Of a stretch of DNA of 64,000 nt, positions 45,467-58,845 are shown in pieces. Location: contig JAMWET010001068.1 of NCBI GenBank assembly GCA_024036415.1, positions 29,409-93,408 of the forward strand, read 5' to 3'. Numbering within the stretch: the stretch's first letter is position 1; each line of letters begins with the position of its first letter. The notes under the pieces are model-generated. The model worked only from the letters and a program-made list of their open reading frames with translations, searched no databases and was not told the origin of the DNA. Made by a program: the position numbers and the translations under genes. Source of the stretch: Prochilodus magdalenae (Eukaryota > Chordata > Actinopteri > Characiformes > Prochilodontidae).

Positions 45467-46130
45467 AATCTACTGTGTGTTGATGTCCAGATGGAAAGCC
45501 AGTAGCTAGAATAGGGAACATTAGCTACTAACCAGGATGTTCTCACTTTCCACCCCCTCGCCAAGGAACCAAACTGTCAGCCTACATAGTCGATGCTGGT
45601 TTTACACCAGACTGAAGTAGCTTCCTATTCACCAGCTTCCTAATCCAATCACACCCAGTTCCACCGTCCAACTACAGCAATGATCCCTATCCCTGTGACA
45701 GGCAGGCGTCAGAATGTGGACTGTGGCACTTTTTTTTTTTTTACTAACGGTTGAACAATCAACTTGCAAAACAAGATGGTGAATAGGAACTTCAGCTCCC
45801 AGATGTTTAACAGGATCCCGGACATGTTTAATCCTAGCGATGACTGTGAATGAGCTACACAGAGCTAACACGCTAATTATGGGCAACCAAAATGGCGGAC
45901 TGTGTTCAGAAATCTAGCGTTCCAGGCTAGAGAAGCCAGCTGTCAGCGGTACATGGTAAACGTTCATCATTAAACCAGACTGCAGCTGCTACCTATTCAC
46001 CAGCGTCCTAATCCAATGTTCCGTTCCACCTTAAATGCTCGTACAGATGGTTGCCATGTTGTTTCTAGGCCGGTTTTTCCCTACAGTGACTGTGAACGAG
46101 CTACATAGCGCTAGCACGCTAATTAAGGTC
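45467..46130 (+). repeat. Repeat R520, partial tandem copies
   Basis: Begins with the tail segment (GATGGAAAGCCAGTAGCTAG, 45491), then the head (about 45537-45850), then a second head (about 45905-46030). GACTGTGAATGAGCTACA at 45841 and GACTGTGAACGAGCTACA at 46087 are about 246 bp apart. Tail-before-head order suggests a degenerate tandem arrangement. Confidence 0.65.
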
Positions 46131-46708
46131 TGAGATCCTCTTGGCAAATGTGATCCGAGAGCTCCGGTCTCTTGGGATGCGCAAACTTTTGCATGGCGTA
46201 GAAATCTGTTGATCTGCTACAGCCAAGGAAATGCTAGCGAAACGCTACAGGCTACGGAAAAGCACCACCTCGGATTCACAGGGCAGTCATTACTTTAAAG
46301 CAGCAATTAAAGGTGTTTCTACAGATGCCTTTAAAAGCTCTGTCGCCATTGGAAACACAATAATAAAATTGCCAGAATTCAATTATCACCTTTGGTTTGT
46401 GTTCGAGGTCGTGCAACTACTTTAGTCTCTGAGGTAAAGTATTAGTGTTTAATTTATTTACACACCAGCATTGCTAGCATGCTATAAGCACTCACACCCT
46501 CTTAACGCCGCCTTGCCGCAGACAATGCACGGAGGTATCTCGGATTTGTGCAACCGCCGCCACGAAGCCAGCAGGGATATCTCCCAGGGAGGAAAGCCTG
46601 GCATCCTAGACACACTTTCATGCATGAGACTCCACTGTTTCGGAAACAAAGCATTGGTATTAGCATCACAGGTAATCCAGTTCAGTGTCAGCTAGCATCC
46701 AGTTCAGT
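46131..46708. other. Low-repeat stretch, no gene called; conserved-noncoding candidate
   Basis: 46280-46430 (GCAGCAATTAAAGG, AATAATAAAATTGCCAG, TCAATTATCACC) has the TAAT-rich look of developmental enhancers. Inference only. Confidence 0.35.
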
Positions 46709-46995
46709 CTCAGGTAGGGTGGCGCCCTTCATAACCCCCCAAAGGAGGACAGAATTAAAATCATAACCCACATAACACATACATGATGCTAATTTGGTGA
46801 TTTGAATGACATCAGACGGGAGCTTACTAATGGACTAGCATTTAGAAGGCCCACAACTGGTTAGCCGGTAGGCAAGCGATGTCACATGACCTTGTTAAAC
46901 CAATTAATATTTTTTTGCGGACTGCCGGACGGAGCACCGGGAGTTGAGAAAACCGGACTGTCAGGCTTAGAACCGGATCTGTGGCCACCCTAGTG
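46709..46995. mobile_element. hAT-like MITE, copy 1
   Basis: Left end TAGGGTGGCGCCC; right end GGATCTGTGGCCACCCTA. It shares GACTAGCATTTAGAAGGC, GTTAGCCGGTAGGC, CACATGACCTTG and AACCGGA with 49037-49352. The TAGGGTGGCC-type terminus and CCGGAC words fit a known fish hAT MITE. Confidence 0.6.
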
Positions 46996-47214
46996 TCTGG
47001 TGAGATCACAGACTGAGGTTTAGCTACAGCATGGAGCGATGCAACCACCACTTACCAAGCTCCACTCTCATTTCATGCTTTTCCAGATCCACTGTGAGAT
47101 GGCACCTCAACGCTAGGGGTCTGAAAGGAGGTGTCGCTGTTGAAGAAGCTCCTCACTGAGAAAAGAAAGGAGGCAGGAAAGAAGAACGTTGGCACATGAG
47201 CATCAAAACTGGTC

Positions 47215-47560
47215 CATCGTCTCTGACTGTCCATCTACAAGGTGGACCAGCAAGGTAGGAGTGTCTAATAGAGTGGACAGTGAGTGGACACAGTGTCTAA
47301 ACACTCCAGCAGCACTACTGTGTCTGATCCACTCACACCAGCACCACCCACACTAACACACCACCACCACGTCAGTGTCACTGCAGTGCTGAGAATGATC
47401 CACCACCCACATCATACCTGCTCTGTGGTGGTCCTGTGGGGGTCCTGCCCATTGAAGAACAGGGTAATACAGTACACAGAGAAACAGATGGACTACAGTC
47501 TGGAACTGTACACCTACAGAGTGTCCTATATGGTCAGTGGAGCTGATAACACGGACCAGA
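47215..47560 (-). mobile_element. Dispersed element C, minus copy
   Basis: From CATCGTCTCTGACTGTCCAT through CCACTCACACCAGCACCACC and TGCTGAGAATGATCCACCAC to GTCAGTGGAGCTGATAA. It then fuses without a gap to a Tc1-like copy. Confidence 0.8.
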
Positions 47561-48010
47561 CTGTCATGGAGTGACTCAGAATGGCAGCGGGTCATCTTCA
47601 GTGACGAGTCCCGCTTTAGTCTTGGTGGAGACGCCCAACGAATCCGTGTGTGGAGGCACCGTGGTCAGCACCAAGATGGACGGTTTGCCGTCACACATCC
47701 AGAAGGCCTGGTGTCCCTCCACCTCCACCCCTACTGCACCATCTGCAGGAACTGTGTGAGGATGATTGGGCAGCTGTTCAAGCAGCATGGGATTGGATAT
47801 ATCACAGGACTCCATTGGAGAACCTCTACCCAGCTCCAGTAAACCGAGACGTCTGGCGTGTGGGGTTAGCGAACACGGCGAACCCGACGCCATGAACTCA
47901 CCCCCTACAGAGACAGACTTCTTGTATGTGTACTGAGAGACAGACTTCTGTATGTGTAGCTCAATAAATATTGATCATATCAGTCTAAATTTATCATCAG
48001 TTATTGATCC
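47561..48010 (+). pseudogene. Internally deleted Tc1-like element, copy d
   Basis: RLSWSDSEWQRVIFSDESRF then SLGGDAQRIRVWRHRGQHQD is open in 47537-47842, so the first catalytic Asp and its surroundings are intact. After FAVTHPEG the frame passes the family deletion. The C-terminal part has an added GATTGGGCAG and the frame is lost. The 3' end (GTAGCTCAATAAATATTGAT, CATATCAGTCTAAATTTATC) is complete. No second Asp or Glu. Confidence 0.75.
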
Positions 48011-48172
48011 TGGTTTTAAGGTGGACATCAGTTGGTTTTAAGGTGGACTGTATAATTCCACTCTGGAGGGTTTTAAGGTGGACTGGATAATTCCACTCTG
48101 GAGGGTTTTAAGGTGGACTGTATAATTCCACTCTGGAGGGTTTTAAGGTGGACTGGATAATTCCATGAGGGC
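48011..48172. repeat. 35-bp minisatellite, about 4.5 units
   Basis: Unit GGTTTTAAGGTGGACTGTAT then AATTCCACTCTGGAG; TGTATAATT and TGGATAATT types strictly alternate. It starts at the end of the Tc1-like copy. Confidence 0.95.
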
Positions 48173-49036
48173 TAGTTTATAGTTTGATGTCTTCTCTTTT
48201 ATTCTACAGTAGAGCTTTAAGATAAACATACGGGGAACCTTAACGTATGAGGAGCCGTCTCTAAACTTATGGCTGGTAGTGTATGTACATGATGAAGGTA
48301 GATAATCGGTACGTCAGTGAGTCGCTGTTGATACAGGTTTAATATCGGTGACACAAGGCGCTCCATCTCCATACCTGCACCTTCCTCCAAACACCCCTGT
48401 GTTCATGTGTACTCTGTCACACAACATGACTGCTTTCCCCCCGACTCCCCTCCCTCCCTATCCCTCCATCTCGCTCTCTTACTCTCCCCCCCTCTCTTTT
48501 TTCACGATCCCTCACTCTTCATTCATTTCCTCGAACCACATTCTCCGAATCCCTCTGCCTGGTGTGCTATCAGACAGTTCACTGGAGTCACTCTCGCTCC
48601 GGCAACACACACGCAGGCCGGCGCAGACTGCCGTTACCACGGCAAACGGGGCCCGGGCCCGCCGTTCCCGGGTCGCTGTGTGGCTGCCGAAGCCCCCCGG
48701 CTACTCTACCAAATTACTCCGAACGTGCAATTTGAAAAACTGATCAAGTTTCCCCCGGCGCTCCGATTGGCCTTTGGTCGAGATTGCAGGGGCCGCACAG
48801 CGCTCTCCAGGTTAAAGAGCTTTCTCCCTCCGAGTTCAAGCACAGGTGCGTCTCCACCCAGGGCCCCTTCACCTCGGGCCTTAGTCTGCGGATGTGCTGC
48901 GACTTCGCAGGGCTCCAGGTAATTCGGTGCTGTAAACAGGAGATGCATCTTACCATCTTGCCACCTACCATCCTGCCTCGTCCACCTCAGACCCGTGAGG
49001 GGAGTAGGTACGTGGTCTCCTATAGGCTTACTATGG
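48173..49036. other. GC/CpG-rich stretch (48590-48800) without recognised gene
   Basis: CpG-dense and containing GGGGCCCGGGCCCGCCG, TTCCCGGGTCGC and GATTGGCC (a reversed CCAAT word). ORFs of 131 and 171 codons cross it on the plus strand, but their sequence shows no domain. It could be a CpG island or a hidden first exon. Confidence 0.35.
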
Positions 49037-49352
49037 TTTGGTAGGGTGGAGGAAACACAGTGCTTGGGCGAGTACTAGTATCAGTCCCGATCTTAATCAA
49101 ACCCATATAACACACGCACAATGCTGTACTCAACGAACTGGTGGAATGGATGACATTCCTGACTCTAGTTGACTAACTAGTTGACTAGCATTTAGAAGGC
49201 TTGCCTACGGTTAGCCGGTAGGCGGCTCATGATGCCACATGACCTTGGTAAACCAATGAAATGCAAGGCATGTCTTGTGACACGGACGTGAGCCAGATGG
49301 AGGACTGGGAGTTGGACTGTCCGGCCTAAAACCGGACCTGTGGCCACCTTAC
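49037..49352. mobile_element. hAT-like MITE, copy 2
   Basis: Left TAGGGTGGAGG at 49041; right end GGACCTGTGGCCACCTTA. Internal match to 46709-46995. Confidence 0.6.
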
Positions 49353-49910
49353 TCTAAACTTCACACTATGGAACTCTCAGTATAAGATGATCCACCTCAA
49401 CCGGCCAACACGGATACAATCACACAGCATGGCTGCTACTTACAGGCTGCTGTTGGTGCTGTGTTGCTAATAAATGTGGAGGTGCACCTCGTTGATGCTG
49501 GAGCATAGGACACTCTCCACCACACAGCTGTAGAAGGAGGTGGGGACCGAGCGCCCGAGCCCAGCTCGCCTCAACCACCTGAGGAAGCAGAGCCGGTGAT
49601 GTGCCTTCCTGACCAGACTGGAAGTGTTGTTGCTCCAGGTGAGGTTGTTGCTCAGGTGAACACCCAAGTACCTGTAGTTGGAGAACACTTCCACCGCAGA
49701 CCCTCCGACACTCAGGGGGAGGTGGGCATGTCTGCCCCTTCTGAAGCCCAAGGTGGAATGGTGGAACGTTGGATTCAGTAGCTGGTAACTAGGGAGGAAC
49801 TTTCGCCTGGTTTGAAGATTAACACCAACCATGCACCACTGAGAGTTGGGATCCTTGGGAAGGGAATGAAAAGTGCCGATGTCCACTTCCCAGCCCGGAA
49901 TGCCGGTTTT
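49353..49910 (-). repeat. Repeat R520, copy 4, with its middle replaced by a LINE fragment
   Basis: 49360-49463 is the inverse of the repeat's end (CTACTTACAGGCTGCTG, AATAAATGTGGAGGTGC); 49750-49905 the inverse of its head (GGAACGTTGGATTCAGTAGC, GCACCACTGAGAGTTGGGAT). About 240 bp of R520 between these are missing where the LINE sits. Confidence 0.7.
49464..49755 (-). pseudogene. Rex1/CR1-type LINE, reverse transcriptase C-terminal fragment, copy 1
   Basis: The minus ORF (49467-49886, beginning in R520) reads GFRRGRHAHLPLSVGGSAVE, VFSNYRYLGVHLSNNLTWSN, NTSSLVRKAHHRLCFLRWLR, RAGLGRSVPTSFYSCVVESV. This is the segment after the RT catalytic core in Rex1/CR1 LINEs (FLGVHI..DLTW..NT..LVKKAQQRLYFLRRL). 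No YADD catalytic site is present. It is open but fused to unrelated repeat at both ends, so it is a fragment, not a gene. A longer copy is at 58250-58845. Confidence 0.8.
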
Positions 49911-50370
49911 CCTGTCCTCTTTTGGAAATGCAGGATTTGGTCTGGAAGGAGGATGAACACTCAGTGTTTGAGGATCACTGCAGCTCTACTGTTACCCTCC
50001 CATCCCTGTTCGTCAGCCATGCAGTCGTGTTAGTCTGGCGTTAGGGCTGTGCTTTCTCTGGTTCCTCCTGAATAGATCCTGAGATGCTCACGGTACGTGT
50101 ATCAGTTCCCCTAAATTAGTCCGGACAGTGCCCGGATCTTCCTCTGATGGCGCAGTGAGAGCACGCTGGCCTCTGCGCTGTAGAAAGCCACTGCGGTTAA
50201 TTACAGTAGGCTGATGAGCATGTAGCCCGGTGCTGCAGGTTTGGCCTATCGCTCTGGTTCCGACCCGGTGTGAAATGTGCTCGCTTTGATCGGACCGCCG
50301 CCTTCCGGAGTTCAGCTCGCTAAGCCATTCTAACTCCAAATGAGACCATGTAGAAACAACCACCTGTGAC
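49911..50370. other. Spacer, no gene called
   Basis: 50090-50350 appears low-repeat, with TTAATTACAG inside. Confidence 0.35.
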
Positions 50371-52955
<2,585 letters not shown>

Positions 52956-53855
52956 CAGAATACCTCAGTAATTGGGCGCATGGCAGCTCGGTTCACCCCT
53001 GCACGTTCACCCCATTATTTCCTGACCCTGCTCCCGGCTCGGCCCGGCCCGGCCGCCTCCCACCCCTGCTTATTTATGTCCCTCTTTATTCCGCCGGGTG
53101 CTCTGGTGGGCTTTGTGCTGCGACGTCTCTCTTAGTTATGTGGAAACCTTCTTTGTGGCGCGCGTGAATAGAGCGGGATTCAAAGACGTCCCCAAATCTG
53201 CCATGTGTGAAGCTGTGTGAATTAGAGCTGCGCCGCGTTTTACCACGCTGTCATGGGAACGGGCCAAACAATAGCAAGGAGGGGGGGTGGGACAGTGATG
53301 AGAGGGTATTTGGGGGGGTAGGGGGGTGGGGGGGTGCTGGTAGAAGCATGATGGCAGTTTCACACTTTAATGAGGCCTTTGTGAGAGTACAGCAGTTGGG
53401 ATGGATTTCATAGCTCCTTTTCCTCCAAGGTATTGATTTACACCCGGCCTGTAATTAGTACACACAAGGGAATAGCGCGAGAGCGCTGTCAGGACGCAAA
53501 AGTTAATCTTATGCAAGAGCGCTTCAACCCCACTTGTCATAATTATTCATAGTTTGTACACTGCTGTGGGGCTGAAGTGGTGACAGGCTCATATTAAGAG
53601 ACCACAGGACCTTAATACATCATAATACATTGAATAAATAATTCATTATTGATTTTGCGCTGATAAATGCTTGATTTTGCGAAAGTGTAAACATGGACAC
53701 GTTCAGTTATACACATGAATACATGTTTGCTAAAGTGATTAGTCATACTGTAGTATGAAGGGAAAGGCAAGGCTGGGGAAGAACAGTGACGTAGGGCCTC
53801 TATAAATACCATACACAAATAATCCTGAATACAGAATTTACAAAAATGTAAATTT
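52956..53855. other. Low-repeat stretch with a G-rich cluster (53279-53337)
   Basis: CCGGCTCGGCCCGGCCCGGC at 53033-53052. G-runs GGAGGGGGGGTGGG, GGGGGGGTAGGGGGG and TGGGGGGG in 53279-53335 could form a G-quadruplex on the plus strand. 53440-53560 has TGTAATTAGT and ATAATTATTC. No gene. Confidence 0.5.
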
Positions 53856-53861
53856 ATTTCT

Positions 53862-55760
53862 GTAGCTGACACAGTCTGAACCTGACTGTAGCTGACACAG
53901 TCTGAACCTGACTGTAGCTGACACAGTCTGAACCTGACTGTAGCTGACACAGTCTGAACCTGACTGTAGCTGAAATTATGTCTGACAAACCACTGTAGCT
54001 GACAGAGTCTGAATCCGACTGTAGCTGACACAGTCTGAACCTGACTGTAGCTGACACAGTCTGAACCTGACTGTAGCTGACACAGTCTGAACCTGACTGT
54101 AGCTGACACAGTCTGAACCTGACTGTAGCTGACACAGTCTGAACCTGGCTGTAGCTGACACAGTCTGAACCTGACTGTAGCTGACACAGTCTGAACCTGA
54201 CTGTAGCTGACACAGTCTGAACCTGACTGTAGCTGACACAGTCTGAATCCGACTGTAGCTGACACAGTCTGAACCTGACTGTAGCTGACACAGTCTGAAC
54301 CTGACTGTAGCTGACACAGTCTGAACCTGACTGTAGCTGACACAGTCTGAATCTGACTGTAGCTGACACAGTCTGAATCCGACTGTAGCTGACACAGTCT
54401 GAATCCGACTGTAGCTGACACAGTCTGAATCCGACTGTAGCTGACACAGTCTGAATCCGACTGTAGCTGACACAGTCTGAATCCGACTGTAGCTGACACA
54501 GTCTGAATCCGACTGTAGCTGACACAGTCTGAATCCGACTGTAGCTGACACAGTCTGAATTCGGCTGTAGCTGACACAGTCTGAATCCAACTGTAGCTGA
54601 CACAGTCTGAATCCGACTGTAGCTGACACAGTCTGAACCTGACTGTAGCTGACACAGTCTGAATCCGACTGTAGCTGACAACAGTCTGAACCCGTCTGTA
54701 GCTGAACACAGGTGATAAAATCAACCTGATCTGACACAGTCTGAATGCTGACTGTAGCTGATACAGTCTAAATCCGACGGTAGCTGACACAGTCTGAATC
54801 CGATTGTAGCTGTAGTAGGTCTGAATCCGACCTAAGTCTGACACAGTCCTGATAACTGTAGCTACTGTAGCTGACACAGTCTGAATCCCAACTGTAGTCG
54901 ACACAGTCTGAATCTGATTGTAGCTAATACCAGTCTGAATCCGACTGTAGCTGACACAGTCTGAATCCAACTGTAGCTGATAACAGTTTTTCAGAATCTG
55001 ACTATAGGTGATAAAATTTGATCTGATTCTAAATGTGAATGACAAAATTCAGTCTAAACCCAACTGTAGCTGACACAGTCTGAATCCGACTGTAGCTGAC
55101 AAAGTCTGAACCCTTCTGTAGCTAAAACAGTCTGAGTCTGACTGTAGCTGACACAGTCTGCAGTTCCGACACAAGCTGACACAGCTGAACTTGGTCTGTA
55201 GCTGACACAGTCTGAATTCGACTGTAGCTTATACAGTCTGAATTCGGATGATGAACAGTCTGAATCTGATCTGTAATGACACAGTCTGAAATTCTGTAGC
55301 TGACACAGTCTGACTGCTGTAGCTTATAGTCTTCGAATCCAACTGTAGCTGACACAGTCTGACTCTACTGACAGCTGACTGAAATTCTGACTGTAGCTGA
55401 CAGTTAAGTCTGAATCGACTGTAGCTGACACAGTATGAACCCAACTGTAGCTGACACAGTCTGAATTCGCTGACCGACTGTAGACTGGTAGCTGACAGTC
55501 TGAATCCGATGTAGCTTAACCCTGTCTAAATCTGACTATAGTTGAAAAAAATTTTCCTGATTCTGAATGTGTGTGATAAAATATGGTCTAAATATGATTG
55601 TAGATGACAAAATTCAGTCTGAACCTCACTGTAGCCCAACTAAATTCTTTCTACTGTAGCTGACAAAATTCGGTTTGAATCCGACTGTAGCTGATAAAAG
55701 CTAAAGTCTGTCTGTCTGAATCCGACTGTAGCCGATTAAATTCTGTCTGAAGGTGACTGC
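53862..55760. repeat. 26-bp minisatellite, regular to about 54700, then decaying
   Basis: Unit GTAGCTGACACAGTCTGAAC then CTGACT. Two subfamilies are spatially separated: AACCTGACT (mainly 53870-54340) and AATCCGACT (mainly 54340-54690). Since 26 is not a multiple of three, each minus frame passes through the three phases, giving a 26-residue period (TVSATVRFRLCQLQSGSDCV and SYSQVQ). No phase has a stop, so all three minus frames are open (up to 477 codons, 53612-55045). This is repeat-driven. After 54700 indels break the order. Confidence 0.97.
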
Positions 55761-55837
55761 AGATTTTTTTATTCAGTTTTTTTCTTTACAGAATTAATTG
55801 GAATTTCATTAATAAATTAATTCATTAATTAAAAAAC

Positions 55838-55905
55838 TCACTGGACACTTTATTAGAAACGCTTACCTCATAAGAGAGTGCAGCCCAGGAGCAACCATCT
55901 CCTTT
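55838..55905 (-). mobile_element. Transposon end, ACTCACTGGACACTTTATTA type
   Basis: The same terminus, inverted, that was amplified into the 42-bp array at 31968. The element body beyond about 55905 is not recognisable. Confidence 0.5.
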
Positions 55906-57429
55906 TACCACTGGTCAAAATCCGACAGCTGTGTCCAGTCATTACTGTGTTGGGAGACCATCGTTTGTGCTTGTGGTAGTTGAACAGATCGCCTTACCTG
56001 TTACCAATCCTCTCCTCCTTTCCTGCACACACATCAAAGAAACGAAGGAACGGTGCGCTGTTTAAACCACACGGGCCTGAAGCAGCTCGTACCCGATGCT
56101 GTATCTACACCACAGCGTTTACGAGAGCGGGGCTGTAAAACCGAGCCGTGGGAATGGGCCGAGTGTTTTGTCAGCCTTTGATTTGACACGCTTCCAGACG
56201 AGCATGGGAGCGAGTGAGTCACCTGCTCTTCTAGAGTTTTCTTACATGCGCCTTTCTGATGTGGAGCCCGTTGTCTTCTCAGGGACACGCGTGAGCAAAA
56301 TAAACAAACAGATAAATAAATAAATAAATAAACACCGACAGTACTACAAACAACCCTCAGCTATTTAGTGATGGAAGTGCCGTGGACCCGGCTCCTCCTG
56401 AGCGCCGGCTGGCTAATAAAATAGGCAGAATAAATATTTAATCCCTCAATGGGAGTGAAAAAAACTGTTTCTGTACGAAACGTGTGCTGACAAAATCCAC
56501 CCTGATGCGTATGGCTGCAGGGCTGGATAAGGCCAGGCTTCCCCCCACCACCTCCGTCGGTGTGTTTGACGAGGATGGCTCCATATCCCTCACTCACAGT
56601 ACAAACCCAGATTCCAAACAACACTGCTGAAGTGGTGCCTCCAGTGATCCACTCCAGAATCCTCCCTCTTGTCTCTCCGAGTGGCGTTTCTGAGGCTTTC
56701 CCCAATTGATCCCGACCTCCTCCAATCCCAGAGCACGGTTAGGACTGCAGGAGTCCTAATTAAATGTGGGTGTGCAGACATGGGGGTAAAGGAATCTGAT
56801 TATACTTCTGGAAAGATCCACGTTTAAGGGTAATTCAGGTCATCGAGCCAACATGGCCCCTCTCTCAAATCTCAACTACATGTCCAGGGTCGGCTTTAGC
56901 CTTGTGGGGGCAGTAAGCATGACTTTTCTGGGGGGGGTCTCTAACAAAGCTTGCCAAGATTATGACCAGCCTGTTAAGGATTTCAATATAGTTGTAAGCG
57001 GCAATTTCCGGGGTCCAAGCACCAATCAGCTTGAAGAAGCTCTTTTTCAGATGGGGTGTGTCCTTTGTTTGTTGTAGTTACTGACCAAGTTTAGTACAGA
57101 TTGACCTTTTGACATTGGTTTACTGAGCTACAGACTTTGAACATGTAAAGCAAAATGGCGGACAAGCGTTTCGATTTCGAACATAATTTGTAATTGCAAA
57201 GATGTTGAGGTACAAAAACCTGAATCGTCTTTGATTATTCATCTGTAGGAAGAACAGCATTCCTGTTAATCGTGTCTCGTAGTGCACTGTAGCACAACAT
57301 GAATGGCAGTCTAGGTAAACATTTTGCGTCTTCTTAATCCCAGATTATATATGGGATTTGGGATGATGAGTATCCGTTAATATGTGGCAGCTATGGTGGT
57401 CAAAAAGAGTCATTTGCAAGAGGTTATTT
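55906..57429. other. Spacer, no gene recognised
   Basis: (AAAT)n at 56305-56332; G8 at 56931-56938. Several short ORFs without domains. Confidence 0.4.
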
Positions 57430-57610
57430 CAAGGGTGTGGATCAGGCACAGCAGTGCTGTCCACTCACTGTCCACTCTATTAGACACTTCTACCTTGCTG
57501 GTCCACCTTGTAGATGTCCAGTTTGTGTTGTTCATCCTCTAGTCCTTCATCGTTAGTTACAGAACGCTGTTAGCTGGATAGTTTTGGTTGGCGGATGATT
57601 CCATCAACAC
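57430..57610 (+). mobile_element. Dispersed element C, deleted copy
   Basis: CAGTGCTGTCCACTCACTGT, then CTTGCTGGTCCACCTTGTAG and CATCCTCTAGTCCTTCATCG; ends GTTAGCTGGATAGTTTTGG. Confidence 0.7.
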
Positions 57611-57614
57611 CTCT

Positions 57615-58220
57615 ATAAGGCATACTGTGGCCCGGCTGAGCGACACTGACTGAGAAAACCTTGACTAGACCCAAAGACACACGCCAACACCCAGCGCGAG
57701 TCACCCAGAGAGCTTTATTTACACAGAAATGAAACGAATGAACCCAAACACAACATAAACAAGCCTTACTCGGCCCTCCTAACGAGTCCTTCACCCCTCA
57801 GTCTCACTTGCTACGGTTTGAGAGGTGTAGGCCACATGTCCTTCTCTCCTCCCCAGACTTGAGAGACCTAACATCAGCTTACCTCAGTAACGTCAACCTT
57901 AACTAACCTCAACAAAGGCTCCTTTATCAGAACTCTTTCAGATCTTTCAGTCTTTGAGATGTTCAGTGAGCAGCTAACCGCTAACGAGTACCTGTTCGTT
58001 GAAAGTGGCTGGTGCTGGGTCTAAACCCCACACGGCCGTATTTATCCTACTGCATGAACGAGGGTACTGTCCAGTGTCACACTTCCAGGCTCTCGTCCTG
58101 CCTCTGTCAACTTTACAACGGACTACATTTCCCACCATGCACCTGGTCATGATGTCATTACCACATGCTCACAATCCACCAATCCTGAACTGCCTTTTCC
58201 CCAGAGTACTGATGGTGTTC
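57615..58220 (-). mobile_element. Putative LTR-type remnant
   Basis: The minus strand has AATAAA at 57719-57714 followed by GCTCTCTGGGTGACTCGCGC and, after about 100 bp, GGGCCACAG. That looks like a poly(A) signal plus U5. 58120-58160 (GGACTACATTTCCCACCATG) recalls fish LTR promoter regions. No partner LTR and no domain; weak. Confidence 0.25.
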
Positions 58221-58249
58221 ACCCGTTGCTCATCACAGATGTCTGTATA

Positions 58250-58845
58250 TGTACTCCTTCGTCTGTCTTCATCTTTTGTGTTCCTGGGTTCCTTTGGTTT
58301 TGGATCTTTGCTTGGTTTCTTCTGGAATGAAGCTGTTCCTCAGTCTGTTCGTTTTACACTTCCTGCTCCGCAGCCTCCTGCCTGAGGGGAGCGGGACAGT
58401 GAGTGTGCTGGGTGAGTGGGGTCCTTCATGATGCAGGTGGCCCTCTTCCTGCATCTGGAGGTGTAGATGTCCGTGGTGGTGGGGAGGCTGACTCCGACAG
58501 ACCTCTGTGCAGCCTTCCCCACCCTCTGCAGAGCTTTCCTGTCTGCAGCAGAGCAGCTTCCATGCCACACGTTGATGCCGGAGCATAGGACGCTCTCCAC
58601 CACACGTCTGTAAAAGGAGGTGAGGACCGAGCTCCCGAGCCCAGCTCGCCTCAACCGCCTGAGGAGGTAGAGCCGGTGATGTGCCTTCCTGACCAGAATG
58701 GAAGTGTTGTTGCTCCAGGTGAGGTTGTTGCTCAGGTGAACACCCAAGTACCTGTAGTTGGAGACCACTTCCACCGCAGACTCTCCGACACTCAGGGGGA
58801 GGTGGGCATGTCTGCCCCTTCTGAAGTCCACAGTTTTGCCATGGT
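58250..58845 (-). pseudogene. Rex1/CR1-type LINE, RT C-terminal fragment, copy 2
   Basis: The minus frame 58340-58831 reads DFRRGRHAHLPLSVGESAVE, YRYLGVHLSNNLTWSNNTSI, LVRKAHHRLYLLRRLRRAGL, then SFYRRVVESVLCSGINVWHG, ADRKALQRVGKAAQRSVGV. After IYTSRCRKRATCIMKDPTHP one frameshift moves the last part (PLPSGRRLRSRKCKTNRLRN) into frame 58269-58586. That is the normal protein end of this LINE. No catalytic YADD, no endonuclease; 5'-truncated. About 300 bp align closely with 49464-49755. Confidence 0.85.

Noticed and set aside
48407..48922. 171-codon plus ORF
   Set aside because: Starts in CT-rich low complexity and crosses a CpG-rich block; the peptide has no domain. Kept only as a CpG-island remark.
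53612..55045. 477-codon minus ORF
   Set aside because: Spans the 26-bp minisatellite; all three frames are equally open, so the length reflects the unit, not a gene.
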